From assembly GCF_025263265.1 (NCBI RefSeq), contig NZ_CP079869.1, positions 806,001 through 870,000 on the forward strand: a stretch of 64,000 nt of DNA, read 5' to 3'. Each line of letters begins with the position of its first letter. Positions within the stretch are counted from its first letter, which is position 1. The notes under the pieces were generated by a model, which had not been told where the DNA came from, searched no databases, and was given only the letters and a program-made list of their open reading frames with translations. A program made the translations under genes and the position numbers. Source of the stretch: Mycobacterium sp. SMC-4. Lineage in GTDB: Bacteria > Actinomycetota > Actinomycetes > Mycobacteriales > Mycobacteriaceae. This document shows positions 44,846 through 52,955 of this stretch, piece after piece.

Positions 44846-44942
44846 CGCAGGTGTCGTGGTGGCCCTGTCGAGCGGCATGCCGACGGTGGCGATCGTCATC
44901 GCACTGGTCACCGGTGCGGTGTTTGACGGAGTGTTCTGCTGA
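44846..44942 (+). pseudogene. Headless fragment of the 73-aa membrane-protein gene (right direct repeat)
   Basis: Second copy of the last 31 codons of the gene at 33924-34145: 80 bp identical, then three changes giving Ala to Asp and Leu to Phe before the same TGA. In-frame upstream codons reach a TGA without any start, so it cannot be expressed as such. It lies 9 bp from the convergent stop of the SfnB-like gene, probably the original neighbour of the intact gene. Confidence 0.9.
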
Positions 44943-44951
44943 GCTGACCCG

Positions 44952-46148
44952 TCAGATTTGGCCGTGGCGCGGCGGGCGGGTGCCCGACAGCGTGTGACGG
45001 CCGATGTGCTGCAGCTTCCATCGGGTGGGGTCGTGCAGCGTGTGGGTTCGGGCGTCGCGCCAGTATCGCGACAGATTTCCTGACGCCGAGGCGCTGCGCG
45101 TCCCACCCAACTCGAAGAGGGCGCTCGACGCCTCCAGTGCGGCGCGCACCGCCGCGACCTTGGCCACCGCGACAGCCACTGACGCCGCGGCAGCCGACTC
45201 TTCGGTGAGGTCGGTGGTGGCGTTGTCCACCGCCCGTGCCGCATCGGCCAGCAACGCCTGCGCGCCCCGCACGGTCACCGTCAGCTCACCGGCCAGCGCG
45301 ATCAGCGTCGGATCGTCTACCGCCGTGTCGACCGACGCCTCGAAGTGCGGCCGGGCCCGCTGGGCTTGACGCACCCCCGCGGCCAGCGCCCCGGTGGCGA
45401 TGCCGACGTCGATGGCGCTGTGCAGCAGCTGCGCCCGCGCGCCGTAGGTGGTGGGGACCGTGAAGATCGGCGAGAATGCGACGACATGGTCGGCCGGGAC
45501 GACCACATCCTCGAGCGTCACCGTGCCCGAGGCCGTCGTGCGCTGCCCCATACCGTCCCAGTCGTCGACGATCTCCAGTCCGTCCGCGTCGCGAGGCACG
45601 AACGCCACCGACTTGGGCGTGGCCGCCGTCGGTGCCCGACCGTCGTCGAGGGACGCCCGCACCACCACCCAGTCGGCGAACAGTGCGCCGGTCGAGTAGA
45701 ACTTGCGGCCCGACAGCACGAAGTCGCCGTCCCGCCGGCGGGTCAACCTGGTGGTGTCGACGTCGATGCCGTGCGGGCCGAGTTCGGACTGCGCGTTGGC
45801 CAGCAGAGCGCCGTCGCGCACCAGGTCGAAGAAAAACCCCTGCTGAGCATCGGTACCCTGCAACCGCAGTGCTTCGAGGAACACGAAGTGCGAGTGCGGA
45901 ATCTGTGCCAACGACGGGTCGGCGTGCGCGATCAACCGGAACACCTCAGCCAGCACCACGGCCAGCACATCGATGCCGCCGTGTGATTCCGGTACTGAAA
46001 TAGCGAGCAGCCCAGAGTCTTTGAGGGCAACGACCTGATCGTGGGGCAGGTTGCGCTCGGCATCGCGGCGCGAGGCGCCGGCTTCGAACTCGGCCGACAA
46101 CTTCGTCGCGATGTCGAGCACTTCGTGGGCGCTCGCCGGTGCGCTCAT
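44952..46148 (-). CDS. SfnB/DszC-like flavin-dependent monooxygenase
   Basis: 398-residue acyl-CoA dehydrogenase-fold protein of the SfnB/DszC sulfur-acquisition group: ISVPESHGGIDV, AQIPHSHFVFLEAL, LSGRKFYSTGALFADWVVVRA, DDWDGMGQRTTASGTVTLEDVVVP, and SRYWRDARTHTLHDPTRWKLQHIGRHTLSG near the end, the last being characteristic. DszC-type enzymes oxidise sulfur compounds with reduced FMN supplied by a separate reductase. ATG overlaps the SsuD-like gene stop by 4 bp. Third gene of a sulfur-scavenging operon. Confidence 0.87.
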   Translation of the reverse strand: MSAPASAHEVLDIATKLSAEFEAGASRRDAERNLPHDQVVALKDSGLLAISVPESHGGIDVLAVVLAEVFRLIAHADPSLAQIPHSHFVFLEALRLQGTDAQQGFFFDLVRDGALLANAQSELGPHGIDVDTTRLTRRRDGDFVLSGRKFYSTGALFADWVVVRASLDDGRAPTAATPKSVAFVPRDADGLEIVDDWDGMGQRTTASGTVTLEDVVVPADHVVAFSPIFTVPTTYGARAQLLHSAIDVGIATGALAAGVRQAQRARPHFEASVDTAVDDPTLIALAGELTVTVRGAQALLADAARAVDNATTDLTEESAAAASVAVAVAKVAAVRAALEASSALFELGGTRSASASGNLSRYWRDARTHTLHDPTRWKLQHIGRHTLSGTRPPRHGQI

Positions 46149-47314
46149 CGCGCAGCGCCGACGAAGGGGATCGATACCGTTGCCACGGATGGCTTTTCGG
46201 CAGTAAACAGACCGCGCTGACGCAGCAGCGGCACCACACCCTCGCCGAACCAGAACAACTCCTCCAGGTGTGGGTACCCGGAGAAGATGAACTCATCGAT
46301 GCCGACGTCGGCGTACTCGGCGATGCGGTCGGCCACCTCGGTGTGCGTTCCCACCAGTGCGGTGCCGGCACCGCCGCGGACCAGCCCGACCCCGGCCCAT
46401 AGGTTCGGTGCCACCTCCAATGATCGGGCATCATGCCAACTGCCGTCGCGCCGATGGGCCTCATGCAGGGCCAGCATCCGCCGCTGACCCTCGGATTCGC
46501 TGCGGCGCAGGCTGTTCTGCGCGTTGCGCACCGTGTCCTCGTCGAGGGCGGCGATCAGCCTGTCGGCCTGAGCCCACGCCTCGGCGGCGCTGTCGCGCGA
46601 GATCGTGTGCAGTCGGATGCCGAAGCGCACCTCGCGACCCTGCTCGGCGGCCAGCTTACGGATCCAGTCCACCTTGTCGCGCACCGCCTCGGGTGGCTCA
46701 CCCCAGGTCAGGTACACATCGGCATGCCGGGCCGCCACAGGACCCGCGGCCGCCGAACTGCCCCCGAAGTACAACGGCGGCACCGGGTCCGGATGCGAGG
46801 GGATTGTGGCGTTCTCCACCTGGATGTGCTCGCCGTCGCGCGTCACGCTCTCCCCGGCCCACAACCGGCGGACCACGTCGAGGAACTCGTCGCACCGGGC
46901 GTAGCGCGCATCCTTGCCCAGATGGTCGCCGAACGCGCGCTGCTCGTGGGCCTCACCGCCGACCACGACGTTGAGCAGGATGCGGCCCGGGGCGTGCCGG
47001 GCGAACGTCGCGGCCATCTGCGCCGACAACGTGGGGCTGACCAGACCCGGGCGGAACGCGACCAGAAACGCCAACGACGTCGTCTCCCGCGCCAGCAGAG
47101 CCGCGGTGATGAACGCGTCCTCGCACCAGGCGCCCGTCGGTATCAGAGCCCCGGTGAAGCCGAAGCTCTCAGCGGCGCGAACGATCGAGGCCAGATAGTC
47201 GATCGAGGCGTCACGGTCGCCGCTGGCCGCACCGGCGGGCTGGCCGTGACCGCCGCCGACGATCAACCGGCTGTCGCCGTAGGTGGGCAGGAACCAATGC
47301 AAGCGGATTCCCAT
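46145..47314 (-). CDS. SsuD-like alkanesulfonate monooxygenase
   Basis: 389-residue bacterial luciferase-family (LLM) FMNH2-dependent enzyme. Opening MGIRLHWFLPTYGDSR, GFTGALIPTGAWCEDAF, FRPGLVSPTLSAQMAATF, GRILLNVVVGGEAHEQRAFGD, PPLYFGGSS and IDEFIFSGYPHLEELFWFGEGVVPLL are those of alkanesulfonate monooxygenases, which release sulfite from organosulfonates. ATG 47314 is 1 bp after the DszA-like stop. Works with a flavin reductase not present in the window. Confidence 0.9.
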   Translation of the reverse strand: MGIRLHWFLPTYGDSRLIVGGGHGQPAGAASGDRDASIDYLASIVRAAESFGFTGALIPTGAWCEDAFITAALLARETTSLAFLVAFRPGLVSPTLSAQMAATFARHAPGRILLNVVVGGEAHEQRAFGDHLGKDARYARCDEFLDVVRRLWAGESVTRDGEHIQVENATIPSHPDPVPPLYFGGSSAAAGPVAARHADVYLTWGEPPEAVRDKVDWIRKLAAEQGREVRFGIRLHTISRDSAAEAWAQADRLIAALDEDTVRNAQNSLRRSESEGQRRMLALHEAHRRDGSWHDARSLEVAPNLWAGVGLVRGGAGTALVGTHTEVADRIAEYADVGIDEFIFSGYPHLEELFWFGEGVVPLLRQRGLFTAEKPSVATVSIPFVGAAR

Positions 47315-47315
47315 G

Positions 47316-48746
47316 TCAGCGCCCGCCCGCCGGTGACGAAGGCACCGTCGCCGGGCGGTCGATGATCGTCGACCCGCGCGCACCGACTCGGTAGGTGGCT
47401 CCGCGGTGCTCGTCGGCGAGTCGGTCGCCTCGACCCAACAGCTTGTGGCGCAACGTTCCCGGTGTGTAGTCGGACTGGTAGGCGCCGCGCTCGAGCAGGA
47501 CCGGAACCACATGGTCGATGAAATCGGCGAACGATCCCGGTGTGACGGCGTAGGCCAGGTTGAAGCCGTCGACATCGGTCTCGGCGACCCATTCCTGCAA
47601 GGTATCTGCCACGCGCACACCCGATCCCACGAAGCGTGGCCCCATGCCGCCGATCTTGCCCCACTCGGCGATGTCGCTCACGGCCCACTCGCGGCCGTCC
47701 GGATCGGCCGACTGGAAGGCGGCGACTGCCGACAGGATGGCGTTGGAATCGACGTTGCCGACGGGTTCGTCGAGACCGTAGCGGGAAAGGTCCACCCCCA
47801 TCCAGCCGGACATGAACACCAGCGCGCCCTCGGCGTCGCCGTAGGACAGGTACTCGGCGTGTTTGGCGCCGGCCGCCTCGTCGGTGGGCCCGGTGATGAC
47901 GGTGGACAGGTTGAAGATCTTCACCGAATACGGGTCGCGCCCGGCGAGTTCGAGTTCCCGCCGGATGGTCGAAACCGTGTCACGCAGCACCGCTTTCGTG
48001 GGTGCGGCGGTGAAGATCGCCTCGGCGTTCTCGGCGGCGAAACGCACCCCCCGCGGCGAGGAGCCCGCCTGGTAGATCACCGGTGTGCGCTGGGCCGACG
48101 GCTCACACAGGTGGATGCCGGGGACGCTGAAATGTGTTCCGTGGTGGCCGATGTGGTGGACCTTGTCCGGGTCGGTGAACACATGGCGGGACGCATCGCG
48201 GATGACGGCGTCGTCCTCCCAGGAGCCCTCCCAAAGTTTGTAGAGCACCTCCAGGTACTCGTCGGCGTGGTCGTAGCGGGCGTCGTGGGCGGGCTGGTCG
48301 GTCTGGCCCATGTTGCGGGCCGCGGTGGGCAAGTAGCCGGTGACCACGTTCCAGCCGATACGCCCGTTGGTCAGGTGATCCAGCGTGGACATGCGGCGGG
48401 CGAACGGATATGGGTGCTCGAAGCCGGTGCCGGTGGTGATACCGAAGCCCAGGTGCTCGGTGACCAGAGCCATCGCGGAGACCAGCAGCATCGGGTCGTT
48501 GACCGGAACCTGGGCGGCGTGGCGGATGGCGGCCTCGTCGCCGGCGCCGTACACGTCGTAGGTGCCCAGCACGTCGGCGATGAACAACCCGTCGAAGCGT
48601 CCCCGCTCGAGCAACTGCGCCAGCTCGGTCCAGTACCGCAGATCCTTGTACCGCCAGGACTGGTCGTCGGGATGCTGCCACAGCCCGGGGGATTGGTGGG
48701 CGACACAGTTCATATCGAAAGCGTTGAAGCGAATCACGCGAGTCAC
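47316..48746 (-). CDS. DszA/NtaA-like FMN monooxygenase
   Basis: 476-residue LLM-family monooxygenase. RFNAFDMNCVAHQSPGLWQHPDDQSWRYKDLRYWTELAQLLERGRFDGLFIAD, TGFEHPYPFARRMSTLDHLTNGRIGWNVVTGYL and GSSPRGVRFAAENAEAIF are the standard NtaA/SnaA/DszA/SfnG blocks. Such enzymes cleave C-S bonds of sulfones. GTG 48746 is chosen as the first sensible start; GTG 48737 is possible. First gene of the operon with SsuD-like and SfnB-like enzymes. No sulfur-regulator site was recognised in the 77-bp upstream gap. Confidence 0.88.
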   Translation of the reverse strand: MTRVIRFNAFDMNCVAHQSPGLWQHPDDQSWRYKDLRYWTELAQLLERGRFDGLFIADVLGTYDVYGAGDEAAIRHAAQVPVNDPMLLVSAMALVTEHLGFGITTGTGFEHPYPFARRMSTLDHLTNGRIGWNVVTGYLPTAARNMGQTDQPAHDARYDHADEYLEVLYKLWEGSWEDDAVIRDASRHVFTDPDKVHHIGHHGTHFSVPGIHLCEPSAQRTPVIYQAGSSPRGVRFAAENAEAIFTAAPTKAVLRDTVSTIRRELELAGRDPYSVKIFNLSTVITGPTDEAAGAKHAEYLSYGDAEGALVFMSGWMGVDLSRYGLDEPVGNVDSNAILSAVAAFQSADPDGREWAVSDIAEWGKIGGMGPRFVGSGVRVADTLQEWVAETDVDGFNLAYAVTPGSFADFIDHVVPVLLERGAYQSDYTPGTLRHKLLGRGDRLADEHRGATYRVGARGSTIIDRPATVPSSPAGGR

Positions 48747-48823
48747 CGCGAAATCGTGCACTCGCGCAACCGCGGGGTCACCGGTTTGTCTCACCGCGAT
48801 CCGAACACGCCGAGCGGGGGCGC

Positions 48824-51214
48824 TCAGATCATGTTCTTGCGGGTGAGCCAGCGCATGATCGGCCACCCCACGAACACCGGCAGCCAGCAGGTCAGGATTC
48901 GGTAGAGCAGCACCGAGGGCACCGCGACTGCCGCCGGCACACCGAACGCGGCCAGCCCGCCGATCAGCGCGGCCTCGACCGCACCGACACCGCCGGGGGT
49001 GGGCGCGGCCGACGCCAGCGTGCCGCCCACCATCGTCACGATCGTGACGGTGACGAAGTTGACGTCGCCGCCGAATGCCTCGATGCTGGCCCACAATGCC
49101 AATGCGGCGCCGAGAGTCGTTGCTGCGCAACCAAGGACGATGACCGCCAGGCGTTTGGGCTCCTGGGCCAGTTCCTTGAGGTCACTGAGCACCTCTTCCA
49201 GCCGCGGGCGCACCGCAGTGGCCAGCCAGCGCCGCAGCTTCGGGACGAACAGGAAGATGCCGACAGCGCCGAGCAGCACCCCGGCGATCAGGTAGAGCAC
49301 CGTGGCGCCGGGCACGAACCGCGACAGGTCGGCCGACACACCGGCGGCGAGGCTGAAGATCACCAGCAGCGAGAGGTGGGTGATGATCTGCACCGACTGC
49401 TGCAATGCCACCGCGGTGGTGGCGCGCAGCGCGCCGAGCCCGCCCTTCTGCAGGAATCGTGCGCTCAGCGCCAACCCGCCGACCCCGGCTGGGGTGGTGG
49501 TCGCGGCGAACGTGTTGGCCACCTGCATGATTGCCAGATTGCGGTACTTGACCAGGCCGTCCGCGCAGGCCCACAGCGCGGCACCGGCGCCCAGGTACTT
49601 CAGCGCCGAAACCGCCAGTCCGGCCAGCGCCCACCACCAGTTCGCCGAGCGCAACTCGGAGAAGAACACCGGCACCGAGCTGATGAACGGATAGGCCACA
49701 TAGACCAGCGCCACCAGCAGCACCAGCTGGATCAGCTGATTGCGGGTGAACCGGGTGATCGTCGCCGTCTGGATCTGATCGGCACCGGTCTGGCGCTTGA
49801 CCTCGTCGCGCAGCGTCGTCATCGAGGTGCCGGCATCCGCTACCGAATCCCGGACCCGTTTGGGCACAGCGGCTTTGGTGAGCCGGCGGGACGCGCCGAG
49901 GACCTCTTCGTTGCCGAACACCGTGATGGCGGCACGCACGGCGTCCTCGGCGCCGTAGAGATCGGCGGTCGTCACCAGCAGCTGCGCGATGTCGGCGTGC
50001 AGGTGGGCTTCGGAGGCCCCGTACTCCGCACTGGTGAACCCGCCGAACAGTGGGGTGCCGTCGTCGATGGTGATCTGGTCGGTGCGCAGATCGCCGTGGG
50101 CGATCTGCTGGCTGTGCAGCATGCCCAGCCCATCCCAGACCCGCGCCACCGGCGTCTGCTCGTGGCAGCGGTCGATCGTGACGCCGCGGGCCGGGCGGTG
50201 CGCGTAGAGCGTCCATCCGCGGTCCAGCGTCGCCACCGCGATCGGCGACGTGTTCGCCAACGCCAGCTCACCGACCGCGATCGCCATCAGCGCCCGGTGC
50301 TCCACCCGGCGCCGCATCGAGGTCTGCAGCGGCGCGGTTTCGCTGTCGCGCAACCGTAGCTTCTTCCAGAACTGGGTCAGAAAGCCGCCGCCGCGCTGGT
50401 GCGGACCGTACAGTTCGATGACCGCCGCCTGGGCCCCGGTATCGGGCCCGGACGGGTCGCGACGCCCCGCGAGTACCAGCGGTCCCCGGCCGGCCGGCCG
50501 CAGCACCTCCAGCGCCGTCACCCGGAAGCCGCGTCGGTTCAGCGCCCGGACCGCGTCGTCGAGCGGAACCTCCAACGCCGGGGTGCCGACCACCAGCACC
50601 ACCAACGCGCCGACGAACCACCCCACCGCCAGCCCGAGCAGGGAGCGCGCCGGCACCACCGCGCTGACCACCAGGTGGATCGGGACGAACGCCAACAACA
50701 ACGCCCACCACCAGCGCCGCCACCGGGCCGGGAGCCACGGCCCCGACACCGTCAGCACCGCGGCCAGCATCGCGATCCACCGCGGATCGTCGAGGAACTG
50801 CGACAGCACGGTGTCCAGTCGTTCGTTGAGGTCGAAATGCCACTTGGGCGCCGAGATGCCGTTGCCGGTGATCGACAACGACAGGATCGCGATCCCGCCG
50901 GCCGCGGCATAGGCGCCGAGCAGCTTCCACTGCTGCTCGGCGATCAACCCGATCAGGATCGCGAACGGCAAGGCCACGATCGCCACGCCGTAGATCAGGT
51001 AGACGGCGTTGGACTGGGTGGGGCTGAGCACGCCGACGATCTCGGAGATGGACCGTTCCAGCGCTTCCCACTCGTAGCGGGTGATCAGCGTGCTCGTCAC
51101 CACCACGACCAGGAAGATGCCGGCCAGCGTCAGGCGCAGGATGTCGTTGGTGCGCCGGGTCAGGGGCTGCAGCAGGCTGCCGGTGACAGCGATGTCGCGC
51201 CCGTCAACTCGCAT
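48824..51214 (-). CDS. Membrane protein with pseudokinase and LPG-flippase (UPF0104) domains
   Basis: 796 residues in three parts. About 20-200: five to six membrane helices. About 230-450: a soluble region with kinase-like features: a catalytic-loop remnant AHGDLRTDQITIDDGT where the Asp and Asn equivalents read HGDLRTDQ, and LFGGF where DFG is expected, so probably a pseudokinase. About 500-796: a lysylphosphatidylglycerol-synthase flippase-like TM domain (FAATTTPAGVGGLALSARFLQKGG; SAAPTPGGVGAVEAALIGGL). A role in glycolipid or phospholipid flipping under control of the soluble domain is inferred. ATG 51214; monocistronic. Confidence 0.8.
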   Translation of the reverse strand: MRVDGRDIAVTGSLLQPLTRRTNDILRLTLAGIFLVVVVTSTLITRYEWEALERSISEIVGVLSPTQSNAVYLIYGVAIVALPFAILIGLIAEQQWKLLGAYAAAGGIAILSLSITGNGISAPKWHFDLNERLDTVLSQFLDDPRWIAMLAAVLTVSGPWLPARWRRWWWALLLAFVPIHLVVSAVVPARSLLGLAVGWFVGALVVLVVGTPALEVPLDDAVRALNRRGFRVTALEVLRPAGRGPLVLAGRRDPSGPDTGAQAAVIELYGPHQRGGGFLTQFWKKLRLRDSETAPLQTSMRRRVEHRALMAIAVGELALANTSPIAVATLDRGWTLYAHRPARGVTIDRCHEQTPVARVWDGLGMLHSQQIAHGDLRTDQITIDDGTPLFGGFTSAEYGASEAHLHADIAQLLVTTADLYGAEDAVRAAITVFGNEEVLGASRRLTKAAVPKRVRDSVADAGTSMTTLRDEVKRQTGADQIQTATITRFTRNQLIQLVLLVALVYVAYPFISSVPVFFSELRSANWWWALAGLAVSALKYLGAGAALWACADGLVKYRNLAIMQVANTFAATTTPAGVGGLALSARFLQKGGLGALRATTAVALQQSVQIITHLSLLVIFSLAAGVSADLSRFVPGATVLYLIAGVLLGAVGIFLFVPKLRRWLATAVRPRLEEVLSDLKELAQEPKRLAVIVLGCAATTLGAALALWASIEAFGGDVNFVTVTIVTMVGGTLASAAPTPGGVGAVEAALIGGLAAFGVPAAVAVPSVLLYRILTCWLPVFVGWPIMRWLTRKNMI

Positions 51215-51240
51215 GCCCAACGATCCTCTGATTGGTCGAT

Positions 51241-51256
51241 GAGCCGTCGTCGGCTC
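51241..51256 (-). terminator. Short hairpin after recD
   Basis: GAGCCG-TCGT-CGGCTC, 28 bp beyond the recD stop, with no T-tract. A weak terminator candidate for the recCBD operon. Confidence 0.3.
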
Positions 51257-51284
51257 ACCCGACAACTTAGCGAAAGCCGACCGG

Positions 51285-52955
51285 CTACTGGCGCAAGCGG
51301 CGGGCCAGGCCGGACGCCCGCAGCGCCCGCCGGTCCAGCGCGGCGCGGATCGCCGACTCCGGACCGACGACACGGACCCGCTTCTTGGCGCGGGTGACCG
51401 CGGTGTAGAACAACTCCCTGGTCAGCAGCCGAGAGTCCGGCGGGGGCATCAGCACCGTGACCTCATCGGCCTGGCTGCCCTGGCTCTTGTGGATCGTCAT
51501 CGCGTACATGGTGTCGACGTCGGCGAGTCGGCCCGGGCGCAACCGCGCCGCACCGATGACCACCTGCAGCGCTTCGTCGCGCACCACGGTGACACCGGTG
51601 TCACCGTTGTAGAGGCGCTGGCCGTAGTCGTTGACCGTGACCAGCACCGGCCGGCCCGGATACCACGGTGACCACATCGGTTCACCGGTCGCGTCGGCCA
51701 GCCACCGCTGCACCTGGTGGTTCCAGTACCGCACGCCGAACGGCCCGCGCCGGTGGGCACACAACAGGCGGTGTCCGTCCAGTGCGCGTACCGCGGCCTC
51801 GGCGTCACCGAGGATGGCAGCGTCACGCAGCAGCGACGCCTGCGCCAGCAGCGGCCCGCGCAGATGCGGGGCCGGGTCCTCGGTGTCGATCCACTCGATA
51901 TGCTCGCCGCCGGCCCGCAGCACCGCCAGCAGCCCCTCGGCGTCGCCGGCGCGGATCGCGTCGGCCACCGCGCCGATGTCGGCCCCGAAGCGGTGCGAGG
52001 TCTGCAATGTCGCGACCCGCACGTCGGCGCGGTCGCCGAGCCCGTCGACCAGGTCGGCCAGCACCGCCCCGGCCTCCACCGAGGCCAGCTGGTCGGCGTC
52101 ACCGACGAGCAGCAGCCGACTGTCCGGACGCACCGCCTCCAGCAGCCGGGACATCAGTGTCAGCGACACCATCGACGTCTCGTCGACGACGACCACGTCG
52201 TGGGGCAGTCGGTTCTCCCGGTGGTGACGGAACCGAGACGAGCTGCCGGGCCGGCGCTGCAGCAGGCGGTGCACCGTCGCCGCGGTGAGCTCGCCGAGCC
52301 GGCCGCGGTCGGTCGGGTCGAGCTTGCCGACCTCGATGGCGACCGCCTCGGCCAGCCGCGCGGCGGCTTTGCCGGTGGGTGCGGCCAGCGCGATGCGCAG
52401 CCGGGGACGCCCGGCCAGGGCAGCCTGCTCGGCCAGCAGCGCCAGCAGCCGAGCCACCGTGGTGGTCTTGCCGGTGCCCGGCCCACCGGTCAGCACCGTC
52501 AGCGATTGGGTGAGCGCGATTTCGGCGGCGTGGCGCTGCTCCTCCCAGCCTGCCGGGAACAACCGGTCCAGCCCGGGTGTCGGTGTGGCCGGGGCAGCGG
52601 CAAGCAAGGCCAGCACGTCGTCGCGCACCTGCTGCTCTTCGCGCCAATATCGGTCGAAGTACAACAGGTCGTCGACGAACCGCAGCACCGGCGGGTCGCC
52701 GGCCAATGGGCTGGACCGTACCGCGGTCAGCCACCCGTCCGGGTCCGGCCACGGCAGCTCGGGCAGCCCGATCTGCTCGGCGGCCGACCGCAGATCCACA
52801 CACACCGACCCCGACCGCAGCGCCCGGACGACCAACGCCACCGCCAGGGCCACCGACTCGTCGGGTTCCTCGGCCAGCGCGGTCAGCCGGGTCGCGACAT
52901 GCACGTCGGCAGGCTCGAACACCTCGGCCTCGACGAACGCCGACAGCAGGCTCAC
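51285..52955 (-). CDS. recD: RecBCD helicase subunit RecD
   Basis: 556-residue 5'-3' helicase subunit. Walker A GGPGTGKTTTVARLL, Walker B DVVVVDETSMVSL, QLASVEAGAVLADL, and the C-terminal TIHKSQGSQADEV and LFYTAVTRAKKRVRVVG motifs. GTG 52955 overlaps the recB stop (GTGA); the longer frame inside recB is rejected. In mycobacteria RecBCD acts mainly in single-strand annealing, with AdnAB as the main end-resecting nuclease (established knowledge). Confidence 0.95.
   Translation of the reverse strand: MSLLSAFVEAEVFEPADVHVATRLTALAEEPDESVALAVALVVRALRSGSVCVDLRSAAEQIGLPELPWPDPDGWLTAVRSSPLAGDPPVLRFVDDLLYFDRYWREEQQVRDDVLALLAAAPATPTPGLDRLFPAGWEEQRHAAEIALTQSLTVLTGGPGTGKTTTVARLLALLAEQAALAGRPRLRIALAAPTGKAAARLAEAVAIEVGKLDPTDRGRLGELTAATVHRLLQRRPGSSSRFRHHRENRLPHDVVVVDETSMVSLTLMSRLLEAVRPDSRLLLVGDADQLASVEAGAVLADLVDGLGDRADVRVATLQTSHRFGADIGAVADAIRAGDAEGLLAVLRAGGEHIEWIDTEDPAPHLRGPLLAQASLLRDAAILGDAEAAVRALDGHRLLCAHRRGPFGVRYWNHQVQRWLADATGEPMWSPWYPGRPVLVTVNDYGQRLYNGDTGVTVVRDEALQVVIGAARLRPGRLADVDTMYAMTIHKSQGSQADEVTVLMPPPDSRLLTRELFYTAVTRAKKRVRVVGPESAIRAALDRRALRASGLARRLRQ

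Noticed and set aside
44480..44926. Plus-strand frame of 148 codons ending in the repeat
   Set aside because: It reads the repeat in a different frame from the real gene and covers the start of mceA in antisense.
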